NCBI GenBank assembly: GCA_003129525.1
Contig: CP029329.1
Coordinates: 1,655,501 to 1,719,500, forward strand
Length of the DNA stretch: 64,000 bases
Source: Clostridium beijerinckii
GTDB taxonomy: Bacteria; Bacillota; Clostridia; Clostridiales; Clostridiaceae
Direction of reading: 5' to 3'
The notes under the pieces are model-generated. The model made no database searches. It was not told where the DNA came from and saw nothing but the letters and a program-made list of their open reading frames with translations. Shown in pieces: positions 49,556 to 58,690 of this stretch. Positions within the stretch are counted from its first letter, which is position 1. Every line of letters starts with the position of its first letter. A program made the position numbers and the translations under genes.

Positions 49556-50608
49556 ATGAAAGTATTAAAAAAAATACCGATAATTATTATAGTTTCAGTT
49601 ATTATAATCACAATGATAGCAAGTTGTAATTATAATGTGATTAGCACTAATTCACGGGTTGCTGAAGAAAAGCTTGTAAAAGTAGGAGTATTATTATATA
49701 GATTTGATGATGCTTATATTTCTCTAGTTCATCAAAGTTTAGAAGAGATTCAAAGAGAAAATGAAGGAAAGGTTAAATTTACGTTCTATGATGGAAAAAA
49801 TAATCAATCCATACAAAATGAGAATCTTGATACATTACTTGAAAAAGATGATGTAGATCTTTTATTATTAAATTTAGTGGAAACAAACAGTACACGATTA
49901 GTTATTGATAAAATTAAAGAAAAGAATATTCCAGTGATTCTGTTTAATAGGGAGCCTGTTGCCATAAATTCTATCCAATCCTACAATAAATCTTGTTATA
50001 TAGGAACACAAGTGGAAGAGGCTGGAGTGTTACAAGGAAAAGTTGTTATTAAGGCATGGAATAATACTAAAGTAGCTGCAGATAAAAATAATGATAATGC
50101 GCTGCAATATATTATGTTAATGGGTGAAAATGATAATCTAGAAGCAATAACAAGAACAAAATATTCTATTTTAACAATTAATAATGCAGGAATAGAAACG
50201 CAGAAACTTGCATTAAAAGTTTGCAACTGGAGTGAAGAAGAAGCTAAAAATACTACTAAAGCACTGTTTTTACAATTTGGTAATAAAATTGAAGCAATAA
50301 TTGCCAATAATGATTCTATGGCAATAGGTGCTATTAAAGCACTACAAGAATATGGCTATAACAAAGGAGGGGAAACTCCAACAATAACAGTTGTTGGAGT
50401 TGATGCAATACCAGAAGCTCAAGAATTAATTAAAGAAGGTATTATGACAGGTTCTGTTCTTCAAGATTCTTCTGCTTTGGCTAAAGCTCTTTATACTGTT
50501 GGAGTGAATTTAGTTTATAATAGAAATCCACTTTATGATACAGAATATAAATTTGATAATACAGGAGTTTCAATTCGTCTTCCTTATCAAGAATATATGA
50601 GTAAGTAA
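49556..50608 (+). CDS. Divergent MglB-like binding lipoprotein, paralogue of 48445
   Basis: 350 residues, lipoprotein signal ending TMIASCN, ribosome site TGGAGGAT identical to the previous gene's. LYRFDDAY, LNLVETNSTR, LFNREP, DNLEAITRTKY in place of GHQDATLRTEY, NNDSMAIGA, VGVDAIPEAQ. By eye more than half of the residues match 48445, so this is a tandem duplication. It keeps Arg in NREP, which 48445 lost. Three related proteins in a row without a permease suggests a sensing or ligand-sorting role. Confidence 0.82.
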   Translation: MKVLKKIPIIIIVSVIIITMIASCNYNVISTNSRVAEEKLVKVGVLLYRFDDAYISLVHQSLEEIQRENEGKVKFTFYDGKNNQSIQNENLDTLLEKDDVDLLLLNLVETNSTRLVIDKIKEKNIPVILFNREPVAINSIQSYNKSCYIGTQVEEAGVLQGKVVIKAWNNTKVAADKNNDNALQYIMLMGENDNLEAITRTKYSILTINNAGIETQKLALKVCNWSEEEAKNTTKALFLQFGNKIEAIIANNDSMAIGAIKALQEYGYNKGGETPTITVVGVDAIPEAQELIKEGIMTGSVLQDSSALAKALYTVGVNLVYNRNPLYDTEYKFDNTGVSIRLPYQEYMSK

Positions 50609-50730
50609 TTATATTTCTATAAAAATATAAAATAATTAACTTTACAACATTCATAACTTAATTTAATATTAAGTTAAAAATGAAAAGTATATTTAAAATT
50701 CTAACTGAATTTACGAGGATGTGGGGCTAA

Positions 50731-51291
50731 ATGAGTAAATTAGAACAAATAATAGAGTATAATAGAAAATTTATAAATAACAAAGAATATGAAGAATACA
50801 TAACAACTAAAATACCTAAGAAAAAAATGGCAATATTAACATGTATGGATACTAGATTAACAGAATTATTACCAAAAGCTATGAATATAAAAAATGGTGA
50901 TGCAAAAATAATCAAAGATGCAGGAGCAACTGTTATTCATCCTTTTGGTGGGGTAATGAGAAGTATATTAGTTGCAGTATATGAATTTGGTGCAGAAGAT
51001 GTTTTTGTAGTAGGGCATCATGGTTGCGGAATGAGTAATTTAGATACAAAAAGCCTTGTTAATAAAATGATAAGTAGAGAAATAAAGGAAGAAACCTTAT
51101 TAACCATAAATAATGCAGGAATTAATGTTGAGGGTTGGCTTCATGGATTTGAATCTGTTGAAGAATCTATAAGGGAAAGTGTAAGAATGATAAAAGAACA
51201 TCCTTTATTACCTAAAGATATAAAAGTACATGGTCTTATTATGAGTCCCGAAACAGGGGAAATAGATATAATAGTAAATGGAGACGATTAG
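50731..51291 (+). CDS. Beta-class carbonic anhydrase
   Basis: 186 residues. Zn ligands in the family order: CMDTRLTELL (Cys, with the catalytic Asp/Arg dyad) and GHHGCGM (His and Cys). IKDAGATVIHPFGGVMRSILVA is typical of the small clostridial/mycobacterial type. It hydrates CO2 to bicarbonate in the cytoplasm, supplying carboxylases during fermentation. Ribosome site GAGGATGTGG is moderate. It is alone in its unit and convergent with the DNA-repair pair. Confidence 0.92.
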   Translation: MSKLEQIIEYNRKFINNKEYEEYITTKIPKKKMAILTCMDTRLTELLPKAMNIKNGDAKIIKDAGATVIHPFGGVMRSILVAVYEFGAEDVFVVGHHGCGMSNLDTKSLVNKMISREIKEETLLTINNAGINVEGWLHGFESVEESIRESVRMIKEHPLLPKDIKVHGLIMSPETGEIDIIVNGDD

Positions 51292-51304
51292 TAGATGAAT
51301 GATG

Positions 51305-51341
51305 AAGGATGAAAAATTAAGTATTCATCCTTTATTTTTAT
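51305..51341. terminator. Terminator between carbonic anhydrase and the DUF4130 gene
   Basis: AAGGATGAA / TTCATCCTT stem (51305-51313 / 51324-51332) then TATTTTTAT. Likely used by the carbonic anhydrase gene. Confidence 0.65.
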
Positions 51342-51346
51342 AATTT

Positions 51347-52084
51347 TTATGTTTCCAATATATGTTTCCAATATCTTTTGGGCATCATTCTACATTGTAA
51401 TCTGAGGTTTTTTCTTTCCTCAATCGTTGTAGATTTAAAGTAAGATTTCCAGAGGTTTGCATATTCATCCTCATAAGACTTAAGTTTTTCGTAAGTATCT
51501 TTATCCATGGCAATTATTTCATAAAAAATTCCATTATAAATTAAAGCTTTTTCCCTAGAGATATCATGAATAATGAAATATTCGCTAGAGAATCTATTCT
51601 TAAAATGATCACCAAGAAGTTCTAAAATATCATTATCAGGTTCAATAGAGGAATATAAAAATTTTTCGTCAATATAATTAAATCTAACAAAACCTTCAAA
51701 CCTATGACATTCCATTGAAACTCTTCTATTTATATCATCAACAAGTCGTATTGCATATATATTCAAAAAACTATGAACATCGTGTCCAAGCTTAAATGCT
51801 ATTTTCAAATATTCAAATATAATCATAGCTTTATCCTTCTCGTTACATAAATAGACCATATATATCTTTTTTAATGCAAGAAGATCTAGTTTATTTATAA
51901 TTGCATCTCTAACTTTTTTTAATTTAACTTTGTCAGTAATAATTTCAATAATGTCGCCAAGTAAAAGTGGAGCATTAGTTTCATTTTTCCCATAAATAGA
52001 GGTTGGTGATTTTTTAGAGTAAAAACCATCATATATAGCAGTTAATAATCCTTCAAAAGTATCATCATATATTAATATTTTCAT
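51347..52084 (-). CDS. TIGR03915/DUF4130-family putative DNA repair protein
   Basis: About 245 residues, starting MKILIYDDTFEGLLTAIYDGFY, the diagnostic start of the family annotated as probable DNA metabolism protein. Later FVRFNYIDEKFLYSSIEPDNDI and HDISREKALIYN, and an MPKRYWKHILE C-terminus. GGAGAG lies about 8 nt before ATG 52084; the upstream gene's stop (52087-52089) is only a few bases away, so the two are coupled. It nearly always accompanies the radical-SAM protein encoded just upstream. Enzymatic activity is not established. Confidence 0.87.
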   Translation of the reverse strand: MKILIYDDTFEGLLTAIYDGFYSKKSPTSIYGKNETNAPLLLGDIIEIITDKVKLKKVRDAIINKLDLLALKKIYMVYLCNEKDKAMIIFEYLKIAFKLGHDVHSFLNIYAIRLVDDINRRVSMECHRFEGFVRFNYIDEKFLYSSIEPDNDILELLGDHFKNRFSSEYFIIHDISREKALIYNGIFYEIIAMDKDTYEKLKSYEDEYANLWKSYFKSTTIEERKNLRLQCRMMPKRYWKHILET

Positions 52085-52086
52085 AA

Positions 52087-53514
52087 TCAAAACTCTCCAT
52101 GCATAGAAGTAAGTCTATCATTTATCCTAAGAATATTTGTTTCAGGCAATATAATATTTGAAGGTCTATCTTTTTTTATAGAATAGATAATACTTGGAGA
52201 GGAAATAGTTTCTTTGGGTAGTATAATACCGGATACTGTAGTTTTTTCTTCTATTGATGGTTTATCAAAAAATGATAATTGATTAGGATTTATACTATTA
52301 TGTTTAGGGAGATTTTGTTCTAAAAGCTTATTCTTTATTCTAACATCATCAAATAAAACATCACCACAATATTTACCACTACAAGTAATAAAATATTTAG
52401 CTCTTTTAAGAACTACCCTTAATTTTTTTAAATCCTCAAAAGTTAAATTATGAACTCTTCTAACTTTCAAAATTTTCTTAGCAGAAGTAACACCAATGCC
52501 AGGTATACGCAATAATTTTTCATAAGAGGCTTTATTAATTTCAACTGGGAATTCATTTAAATTTGACAATGCCCAATATGTCTTTGGATCAAAATTCAAA
52601 TCAAAATTATCATCATCATTTTTCAAAAGTTCATCAGCTTTAAAGCCATAATATCTAAGAAGCCAATCAGCTTGATAAAGCCTATGTTCGCGGAGCATAG
52701 GCGGATGAGTTATATCAGGAAGTAGTTTATTGTTCTTAATAACAGGAACATAAGCAGAGTAGTAAACTCTCTTCAAACTATATTTGTTATAAAGATTTTC
52801 TGAAAGCTTAATAATTTTCCTATCACTTTCAGGCGTAGCACCAACAATTAACTGAGTACTTTGACCACCCGGAACAAAAAGGGGAGTACTCTTTATACTT
52901 TTTTTCATTTCATTATGATTGATTATAGAATTTTTAATGATACCCATAGGTTTTAAAATCTTATCTTTGCTTTTTTGTGGTGCTAAAAGTTTAAGGCTAT
53001 CACTAGAAGGTAGTTCAATATTAACACTCATTCTGTCAACATATGTACCGGCTTCTTGAATTAGATTCTCATTTGTTCCAGGTATTGCTTTAAGGTGAAT
53101 ATATCCATTAAAGTTTTGTTCTAAACGCAATTTTTTAACAGTCTTAAGTAAAAGTTCCATAGTGTAATTTGGATTTTTAATAATAGCAGAACTTAAAAAA
53201 AGCCCTTCAATATAATTACGTCTATAAAAATTAATAGTAAGATTACAAACATCATCAGGGGTGAAACTAACTCTTAAGAAATCTCTAGAAGCACCATTTA
53301 TACAATATTTACAATCGAAAACACAATCATTTGAAAATAATATTTTAAGTAGAGAAATGCAACGTCCGTCAGAAGTAAAGCTATGACAAATACCACTTTC
53401 AGAAGCATCGCCAATTCCATTATTAGAGTTCTTTCTCTTTGAACCAGAAGAAGAACATGAAACATCATATTTTGCAGCATTAGATAGAATTTTTAATTTA
53501 TCCATTAAATCCAT
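52087..53514 (-). CDS. Radical-SAM putative DNA modification/repair protein (TIGR03916 type)
   Basis: 475 residues. Cluster-binding motif CVFDCKYC (CX3CX2C) at about residues 60-67. A radical-SAM barrel follows with LFLSSAIIKNPNYT, YIHLKAIPGTN and FVPGGQSTQLIVGATPESD. The C-terminus has a helix-hairpin-helix element (LLRIPGIGVTSAKKILKVRR) suited to DNA binding. It is related to the spore photoproduct lyase world by fold only. Its promoter region contains two SOS-box-like sequences. Substrate unknown; a DNA lesion or modified base is likely. Confidence 0.9.
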   Translation of the reverse strand: MDLMDKLKILSNAAKYDVSCSSSGSKRKNSNNGIGDASESGICHSFTSDGRCISLLKILFSNDCVFDCKYCINGASRDFLRVSFTPDDVCNLTINFYRRNYIEGLFLSSAIIKNPNYTMELLLKTVKKLRLEQNFNGYIHLKAIPGTNENLIQEAGTYVDRMSVNIELPSSDSLKLLAPQKSKDKILKPMGIIKNSIINHNEMKKSIKSTPLFVPGGQSTQLIVGATPESDRKIIKLSENLYNKYSLKRVYYSAYVPVIKNNKLLPDITHPPMLREHRLYQADWLLRYYGFKADELLKNDDDNFDLNFDPKTYWALSNLNEFPVEINKASYEKLLRIPGIGVTSAKKILKVRRVHNLTFEDLKKLRVVLKRAKYFITCSGKYCGDVLFDDVRIKNKLLEQNLPKHNSINPNQLSFFDKPSIEEKTTVSGIILPKETISSPSIIYSIKKDRPSNIILPETNILRINDRLTSMHGEF

Positions 53515-53548
53515 TGTACTTACCTTCCTTATAATAAAAATAAAAAGA

Positions 53549-53591
53549 GAACATATATTCTTATATATAGATTATATAAGAATGTATGTTC
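53549..53591 (-). promoter_or_regulatory. Pair of inverted SOS-box-like sequences
   Basis: GAACATATATTC (53549-53560) and GAATGTATGTTC (53580-53591) are inverted copies of each other with 19 bp between; each differs by one base from the clostridial LexA consensus GAACNNNNGTTC. They lie 35-77 bp upstream of the radical-SAM gene, over its probable promoter. Confidence 0.55.
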
Positions 53592-53676
53592 TTGTGCAAT
53601 GTTTTAATGATATAAATAAATAATTATAAAGCAAAAATATGTTGACATATATGATTATCTAAACAATTGAAAAAAG

Positions 53677-53716
53677 AAAGGGTATATTTCCATTTACATT
53701 GATAAATATACCCTTT
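53677..53716 (-). terminator. Terminator of the gal operon
   Basis: 13-bp perfect stem AAAGGGTATATTT / AAATATACCCTTT (53677-53689 / 53704-53716); on the minus strand a CTTTTTTC tract follows. Confidence 0.8.
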
Positions 53717-53723
53717 ACTAATT

Positions 53724-54737
53724 TTAAATTGGGCCTACAGTATCACGTTCAATTAGAGAATTTACAAGTATTATTCTCTTGCTATAAGAATTATTATATT
53801 CTATCTTTTCTAGTAATAACATTGCTGCATTAGTTCCAAGATGGAACATGTTTTGATCTATAGTTGTTAATTTTGGTTCTACAAACTTACTCAGAGATAT
53901 ATTATCAAATCCTATAATGGATAGATTGTTTGGGACATGTAAATTTAATTTTTTGCAAGCGTTAAGAACACCGACAGCCATAAGATCATTACATGCAAAA
54001 ACAGCAGTTGCAGAAGTTGTTTTTAATACTTTAAGAAATATATTAACAGTATTATCCACAGTTTCATTACTATTCCCATTACCTATGTTAATAATATTTT
54101 CAGTTTTAAAATTATGTAAGTCTTTCATTGTTTCTTTATATACTTTTTCTTTTACATCATAAGAATAACTATCTTTTCCTCTAACAAACAATATATCCTT
54201 ATGATTATTTTCTAAAAGATAATTTAGAGCAATCGTTGAACCCATAGCTTCATCATTAATAACTGATGAAATATTGGTAGATACTGAATGACCATTTACA
54301 AAGACAAGTGGAGTTTGCTTTGAAATATTATGATAAAATTTAGAATTAACATTATCTGTATTAGGGTCAATAACTATTATTCCAGATACATTCCTAGATA
54401 ATAAATTATTAACGCATGATTTTTCTTCTTCAGCATCATTGTTGCTGCAAGCTAAGATTAAAGATAAAGAATTAAGTTTTAAGTTACTTTCAATGCCCTT
54501 TATAACTTCAGGAAAAAACATATTATTAATACTAGGAACTACAACACCGATAGTAGCTGACTTTTGCTGTGTAAGTTCACGTGCTTGCATATTAGGAATA
54601 TAATTAAGCTCTTCTACTACTTCTAATACTCTCTTTTTTGTTTCAGCCTTTACAGGGTAATTTCCGTTCATTACTCTTGAAACTGTTGCAACAGATACAT
54701 TTGCTTTTTTCGCCACATCTACTATGGTAATTTTCAT
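53724..54737 (-). CDS. galR: LacI-family repressor of the galactose operon
   Basis: 337 residues. N-terminal LacI HTH TIVDVAKKANVSVATVSRVM and the hinge NYIPNMQARELTQQKSATIGVVVP, then a sugar-binding domain (FFPEVIKGIESNL, CNDLMAVGVLNACKKL, IIGFDNISLSKFVEPKLTTI). It is the last gene of galK-galE-galT-galR, 12 bp after galT, so it is likely to regulate the operon it belongs to. Ribosome site AAGGTGG. A palindromic LacI-type operator lies in front of galK. Confidence 0.93.
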   Translation of the reverse strand: MKITIVDVAKKANVSVATVSRVMNGNYPVKAETKKRVLEVVEELNYIPNMQARELTQQKSATIGVVVPSINNMFFPEVIKGIESNLKLNSLSLILACSNNDAEEEKSCVNNLLSRNVSGIIVIDPNTDNVNSKFYHNISKQTPLVFVNGHSVSTNISSVINDEAMGSTIALNYLLENNHKDILFVRGKDSYSYDVKEKVYKETMKDLHNFKTENIINIGNGNSNETVDNTVNIFLKVLKTTSATAVFACNDLMAVGVLNACKKLNLHVPNNLSIIGFDNISLSKFVEPKLTTIDQNMFHLGTNAAMLLLEKIEYNNSYSKRIILVNSLIERDTVGPI

Positions 54738-54749
54738 AATTATTCCACC

Positions 54750-56246
54750 TTATAATGTATTTATAAATTTATCAAAAGCAACAAAGCCAGTTTCATCTCT
54801 CTTGAAAACTCCAGCATGACATAATACTTCTAGGAATTTAAGTCCAACTTCTTCTTGTAATATTTCATAAGCATTTTTCTCAGAAATATTTGAGTGTTTT
54901 TCTAAAAGATATTTATACCAATCAGAATGTTTTTCTACTGTTTCATCATTTGAAACATCAGGAGTCTTGTTAATTAAATATTCTTTTAAAGTATTTAATT
55001 CTTCTTTTAATCTTGCAGGAAGTACCGCAAGTCCCATAACTTCAATAAGTCCTATGTTCTCTTTCTTTATATGATGAACTTCATCATGAGGGTGGAAAAT
55101 ACCAAGAGGATGCTCATTGCTAGTTCTGTTATTTCGGAGTACTAAATCTAGCTCATATTTACCATTTCTCTTTCTTGCAATAGGAGTTATAGTATTATGT
55201 GGTTCATCACCTGTATGACTTAGTATATTTACTGATTCATCAGAATAATTTCTCCAAGAGGTCAATACATGATCTGCTAAATCTAGTAATGTATCTTTAT
55301 CATTACCTGAAAGTCTAACAACAGACATAGGCCATTTAACTCTGCCTATTTCCACATTTTCATAGCCAGATACAGTATATATTTTCTCTATAGGAGACTC
55401 TGCCATAGCAAAGGTATAATGACCACCTTGATAATGATCATGAGAAAGTATAGAGCCCCCAACTATAGGTAAATCTGCATTAGATCCAGCAAAGTAATGA
55501 GGTAATATATTTGTAAATATTAGTAGATTTCTAAAAGTATCCTTGTTTATTTTCATAGGTATATGTTGGTCATTGAAGATTATGCAATGCTCATTATAGT
55601 AAGTATAAGGAGAGTATTGCAAAAAATACTTTTGCCCTTGAGTAAAATCTAAAGGTATAATTCTATGAGTTTGTCTAGCAGGATGATTTATATGTCCATA
55701 AAATCCTTCATTTTCTTTGCATAACAAACATTTGGGATATGAACTTGATTTAACTAATTTAGCTTTTGCTATATCTCTTGGATCTTTTTCTGGTTTTGAT
55801 AAATTTATTGTTATATCTAAATCACCATATTCTGTAGCGGACTTCCAAACTATATTGTTATTAATTCTATCTTTTCTTATATAATTAGATGCTATGCTCA
55901 AATTATAATAATACTGTGTTGCCTTTTCTTTAGAGGCCGTATATAATTCGTTGAATTTGTTTATAACCTCTGAAGGTCTAGGCATTACACAATTCATTAT
56001 TAAAGTATCCAATAAATCTCTTTCAGTCACAGTGTTTTCTATCAAGTTTTGCTCTGTGGCATAATCTAATATGTTTTCTAATATGGGGGTTGGAGTTTCT
56101 AATGTTTCATTAACTTCTGTAGTATTAAATTCATTTAAGTTAAGTACTCCAAGAATCATATTAGTAGAATATATTTTATCTTCTTCGCTTATAAGGTTTT
56201 GTTGCATAGCAAAATTTATAAGTCTGTTTATTTCATAATTTATCAT
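54750..56246 (-). CDS. galT: UDP-glucose--hexose-1-phosphate uridylyltransferase (Firmicute GalT family)
   Basis: 498 residues, the long second GalT family of Firmicutes. It swaps UMP between UDP-glucose and galactose-1-P. Motifs: CLLCKENEGFYGHINHPARQ, FNDQHIPM, DLPIVGGSILSHDHYQGG (the catalytic-type His region), and HTGDEPHNTITPIARKRNGKYELDLVLRNN style downstream strand (only short pieces quoted). It starts behind AAGGGGGACTT and lies 12 bp after galE. Confidence 0.95.
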   Translation of the reverse strand: MINYEINRLINFAMQQNLISEEDKIYSTNMILGVLNLNEFNTTEVNETLETPTPILENILDYATEQNLIENTVTERDLLDTLIMNCVMPRPSEVINKFNELYTASKEKATQYYYNLSIASNYIRKDRINNNIVWKSATEYGDLDITINLSKPEKDPRDIAKAKLVKSSSYPKCLLCKENEGFYGHINHPARQTHRIIPLDFTQGQKYFLQYSPYTYYNEHCIIFNDQHIPMKINKDTFRNLLIFTNILPHYFAGSNADLPIVGGSILSHDHYQGGHYTFAMAESPIEKIYTVSGYENVEIGRVKWPMSVVRLSGNDKDTLLDLADHVLTSWRNYSDESVNILSHTGDEPHNTITPIARKRNGKYELDLVLRNNRTSNEHPLGIFHPHDEVHHIKKENIGLIEVMGLAVLPARLKEELNTLKEYLINKTPDVSNDETVEKHSDWYKYLLEKHSNISEKNAYEILQEEVGLKFLEVLCHAGVFKRDETGFVAFDKFINTL

Positions 56247-56258
56247 TTAAAGTCCCCC

Positions 56259-57254
56259 TTATTTACGGTCTCCATAGCCATCTGGATGATTTTTATGCCA
56301 TCCCCAAGCAGTGCTGATTACATCTTTTACATCAGTATATTTAGGCTCCCAACCTAATATTTTTTTAGCTTTCTCATTTGAAGCAATTAATTTTGCAGGA
56401 TCTCCAGCACGTCTTTCGCCAATGACAACTTTAATGTCTTCATTAGTAGCTTGTTTTGCAGAATCAATGATTTCTTTAACACTAAAGCCAACACCATTAC
56501 CAAGGTTGAAAATATTACTCTCATTACCTTTTTGTAAATAGTCAACTGCTTTTATATGTGCATCTGCTAAATCAAGCACATGAATATAATCTCTAATACA
56601 TGTACCGTCTGGCGTTTCATAATCTTCACCAAAAACAGTTATAGCATCTCTCTTCTTTAATGGAACTTGAAGAATTAATGGTATTAAGTGACTTTCAGGA
56701 AAATGATCTTCACCTATGCTTCCATCAAGAAGAGCACCACATGCATTAAAGTATCTTAAAGAAACATAAGTTATTCCATAAGCTTTGCTAACCCATTTCA
56801 TCATTTTTTCCATAGTTAATTTTGTTTCTCCATAAGTATTAGTTGGATTTGTTTCATCATCCTCAAGGATAGGAATTTTTTTAGGTTCCCCATATACTGC
56901 AGCAGTTGAAGAGAAAACTATATTTTTAATGTCATGCTTTACCATGCTTTCAAGTAAAACTTGCATTCCATATACATTATTATTGAAATATAATAGAGGT
57001 TTTTCCATGCTCTCTCCAACTAAGGAATTGGCAGCAAAATGTATTATAGCTTCAATGTTATTTTCAGAAAAGACTTTATCTAAGAATTCAGCATCTCTTA
57101 TATCACCTTTATAAAATTTTGCCTTAGAATTTATAGCCTTCATATGGCCTGTTTGTAAATTATCAACTATTATAACATCCTTATTTTGATTTACAAGTTC
57201 ATGTACTGTATGTGAACCGATGTATCCGGCACCACCGCAAACTAAAATTGACAT
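56259..57254 (-). CDS. galE: UDP-glucose 4-epimerase
   Basis: 331 residues, short-chain dehydrogenase fold. NAD-binding LVCGGAGYIGSHTVHEL at the start, catalytic YGETK (YxxxK), SLRYFNACGA and GTCIRDYIHVLDLADAH. It interconverts UDP-galactose and UDP-glucose in the Leloir pathway. Ribosome site AAGGGAGATG. Separated from galK by 224 bp of repeat-rich DNA. Confidence 0.97.
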   Translation of the reverse strand: MSILVCGGAGYIGSHTVHELVNQNKDVIIVDNLQTGHMKAINSKAKFYKGDIRDAEFLDKVFSENNIEAIIHFAANSLVGESMEKPLLYFNNNVYGMQVLLESMVKHDIKNIVFSSTAAVYGEPKKIPILEDDETNPTNTYGETKLTMEKMMKWVSKAYGITYVSLRYFNACGALLDGSIGEDHFPESHLIPLILQVPLKKRDAITVFGEDYETPDGTCIRDYIHVLDLADAHIKAVDYLQKGNESNIFNLGNGVGFSVKEIIDSAKQATNEDIKVVIGERRAGDPAKLIASNEKAKKILGWEPKYTDVKDVISTAWGWHKNHPDGYGDRK

Positions 57255-57273
57255 ATTAACATCTCCCTTAATT

Positions 57274-57485
57274 CAGTTAACAATTTACAGTTAACAGTTA
57301 ACAATTTAGGAACAAATCACTACGTGATTTGAATTTAAGATAAATTCATTGTTAACTGTTATTTATACATTGTTAATTATTATTGTAATATATATTCTTA
57401 TTAGATAAGTATAGCTCAAAAATCAATATTTTAACAGAAAACCTCTGGTTTTCATCAATAACTGTTAATTGTTAACTGTTAACTG
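57274..57485. repeat. CARTTAA heptamer-flanked element between galK and galE
   Basis: Left end: CAGTTAA, CAATTTA, CAGTTAA, CAGTTAA, CAATTTA (57274-57308). Right end: ATAACTG, TTAATTG, TTAACTG, TTAACTG (57458-57485), the inverted form, which includes the galK stop codon. Internal: CAAATCAC..GTGATTTG hairpin (57313-57331), further heptamers near 57348-57377, and GAAAACC..GGTTTTC (57437-57453). Same architecture as the element between araD and tal. Confidence 0.65.
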
Positions 57486-58648
57486 ATTCGTCTTGTTCCA
57501 TCAGAAATACTAACTACGTAGAAATCTGGTTCATAACCTATTTTTTCTTTATATTTAACTGCGATAGTTTCTTTGAAATTATCTATACATTCATCTTTTA
57601 CAATACTAACAGTGCATCCACCAAAGCCTGCTCCAGTCATACGTGCACCAACTACACCTTCAGTTCCCCAAGCTAATTCAACTAAAGTATCTAATTCTAT
57701 TCCAGTAACTTCGTAATCATCTCTTAAAGAAACGTGAGATGCATTCATAAGTTGACCAAATAATTCTAAATTATTTTCTTCTAATGCTTTTACAGCCTTT
57801 AAAGTTCTTTGGTTTTCATATACAGCATGTTTAGCTCTTTTTATTTTGATTGGGTCGCCGATACAATCTTTTACTTCTTCAAATTCTTCTTCAGTAAGTT
57901 CACCTAAAGCTATGATATTTTTAACTGTTTGTATTTTAGCTAATGCATCTTCACATTCACTACGTCTTTCATTATATTTAGAGTCAGCTAAACCTCTTTT
58001 TTTATTTGTGTTTGCAATTACTATTTTATGACCAGCAAGATTTAATTTGCTGTAAGAGTATTTTAAAGTATTACAATCTAAAAGTATTGCACAACCTTCT
58101 TTACCCATTCCAATAGCAAATTGATCCATTATTCCACAGTTTACACCTATGAATTTATTTTCAGCCTCTTGGCACATTTTAACTATATCAACCATATCAA
58201 TATTTAGGTCGAAGGATTCATTTAATATAGTACCCATTAAAACTTCAAGTGAAGCAGAAGATGATAATCCAGACCCGTTAGGAATGTTACCATAGAAAAT
58301 TATTTCAAAACCACTTGGAATATTATAACCATGATTTTCAAAAGTTTTAATTACACCCTTAGGATAATTAGCCCAATTATGTTCCTTTTCGTTAACCATA
58401 TTATCTAAAGAAAATTCTATAATTCCTAAATCTTTAAAATTTAAAGAATGAACCAAAACCTTCTTATCATCTCTTTTAGCAACTACAGCATAAGTACCAA
58501 TAGTTAGTGCACAAGGAAAAACATTACCACCATTATAATCAGTATGTTCCCCAATTAAATTAACTCTACCTGGTGAAAAGAAAACATTTTCAGAATCCTT
58601 TTGAAATAGTTCCTTAAAATCATTTTTCAATACATTAATATTATCCAT
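57479..58648 (-). CDS. galK: Galactokinase
   Basis: 389 residues, GHMP kinase. Galactose-recognition signature [17 protein letters not shown] (about 25-41), ATP loop [30 protein letters not shown], and C-terminal [14 protein letters not shown]. It makes galactose-1-P. First gene of the gal operon, ribosome site GGGAGGCG. The final Ser codon and the stop are contributed by the CAGTTAA repeat. Confidence 0.97.
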   Translation of the reverse strand: MDNINVLKNDFKELFQKDSENVFFSPGRVNLIGEHTDYNGGNVFPCALTIGTYAVVAKRDDKKVLVHSLNFKDLGIIEFSLDNMVNEKEHNWANYPKGVIKTFENHGYNIPSGFEIIFYGNIPNGSGLSSSASLEVLMGTILNESFDLNIDMVDIVKMCQEAENKFIGVNCGIMDQFAIGMGKEGCAILLDCNTLKYSYSKLNLAGHKIVIANTNKKRGLADSKYNERRSECEDALAKIQTVKNIIALGELTEEEFEEVKDCIGDPIKIKRAKHAVYENQRTLKAVKALEENNLELFGQLMNASHVSLRDDYEVTGIELDTLVELAWGTEGVVGARMTGAGFGGCTVSIVKDECIDNFKETIAVKYKEKIGYEPDFYVVSISDGTRRIS

Positions 58649-58670
58649 AATTAACGCCTCCCTTTTATTT

Positions 58671-58690
58671 TATAGTAAGCGATTTCTATA
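58671..58690 (-). promoter_or_regulatory. Candidate GalR operator upstream of galK
   Basis: TATAGTAAGCGATTTCTATA matches its own reverse complement at 16 of 20 positions and is centred on CG, the pattern of LacI-family operators. It ends 23 bp upstream of the galK start codon. A cre-like reading (AGAAATCGCTTACT) is also possible. Confidence 0.6.
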
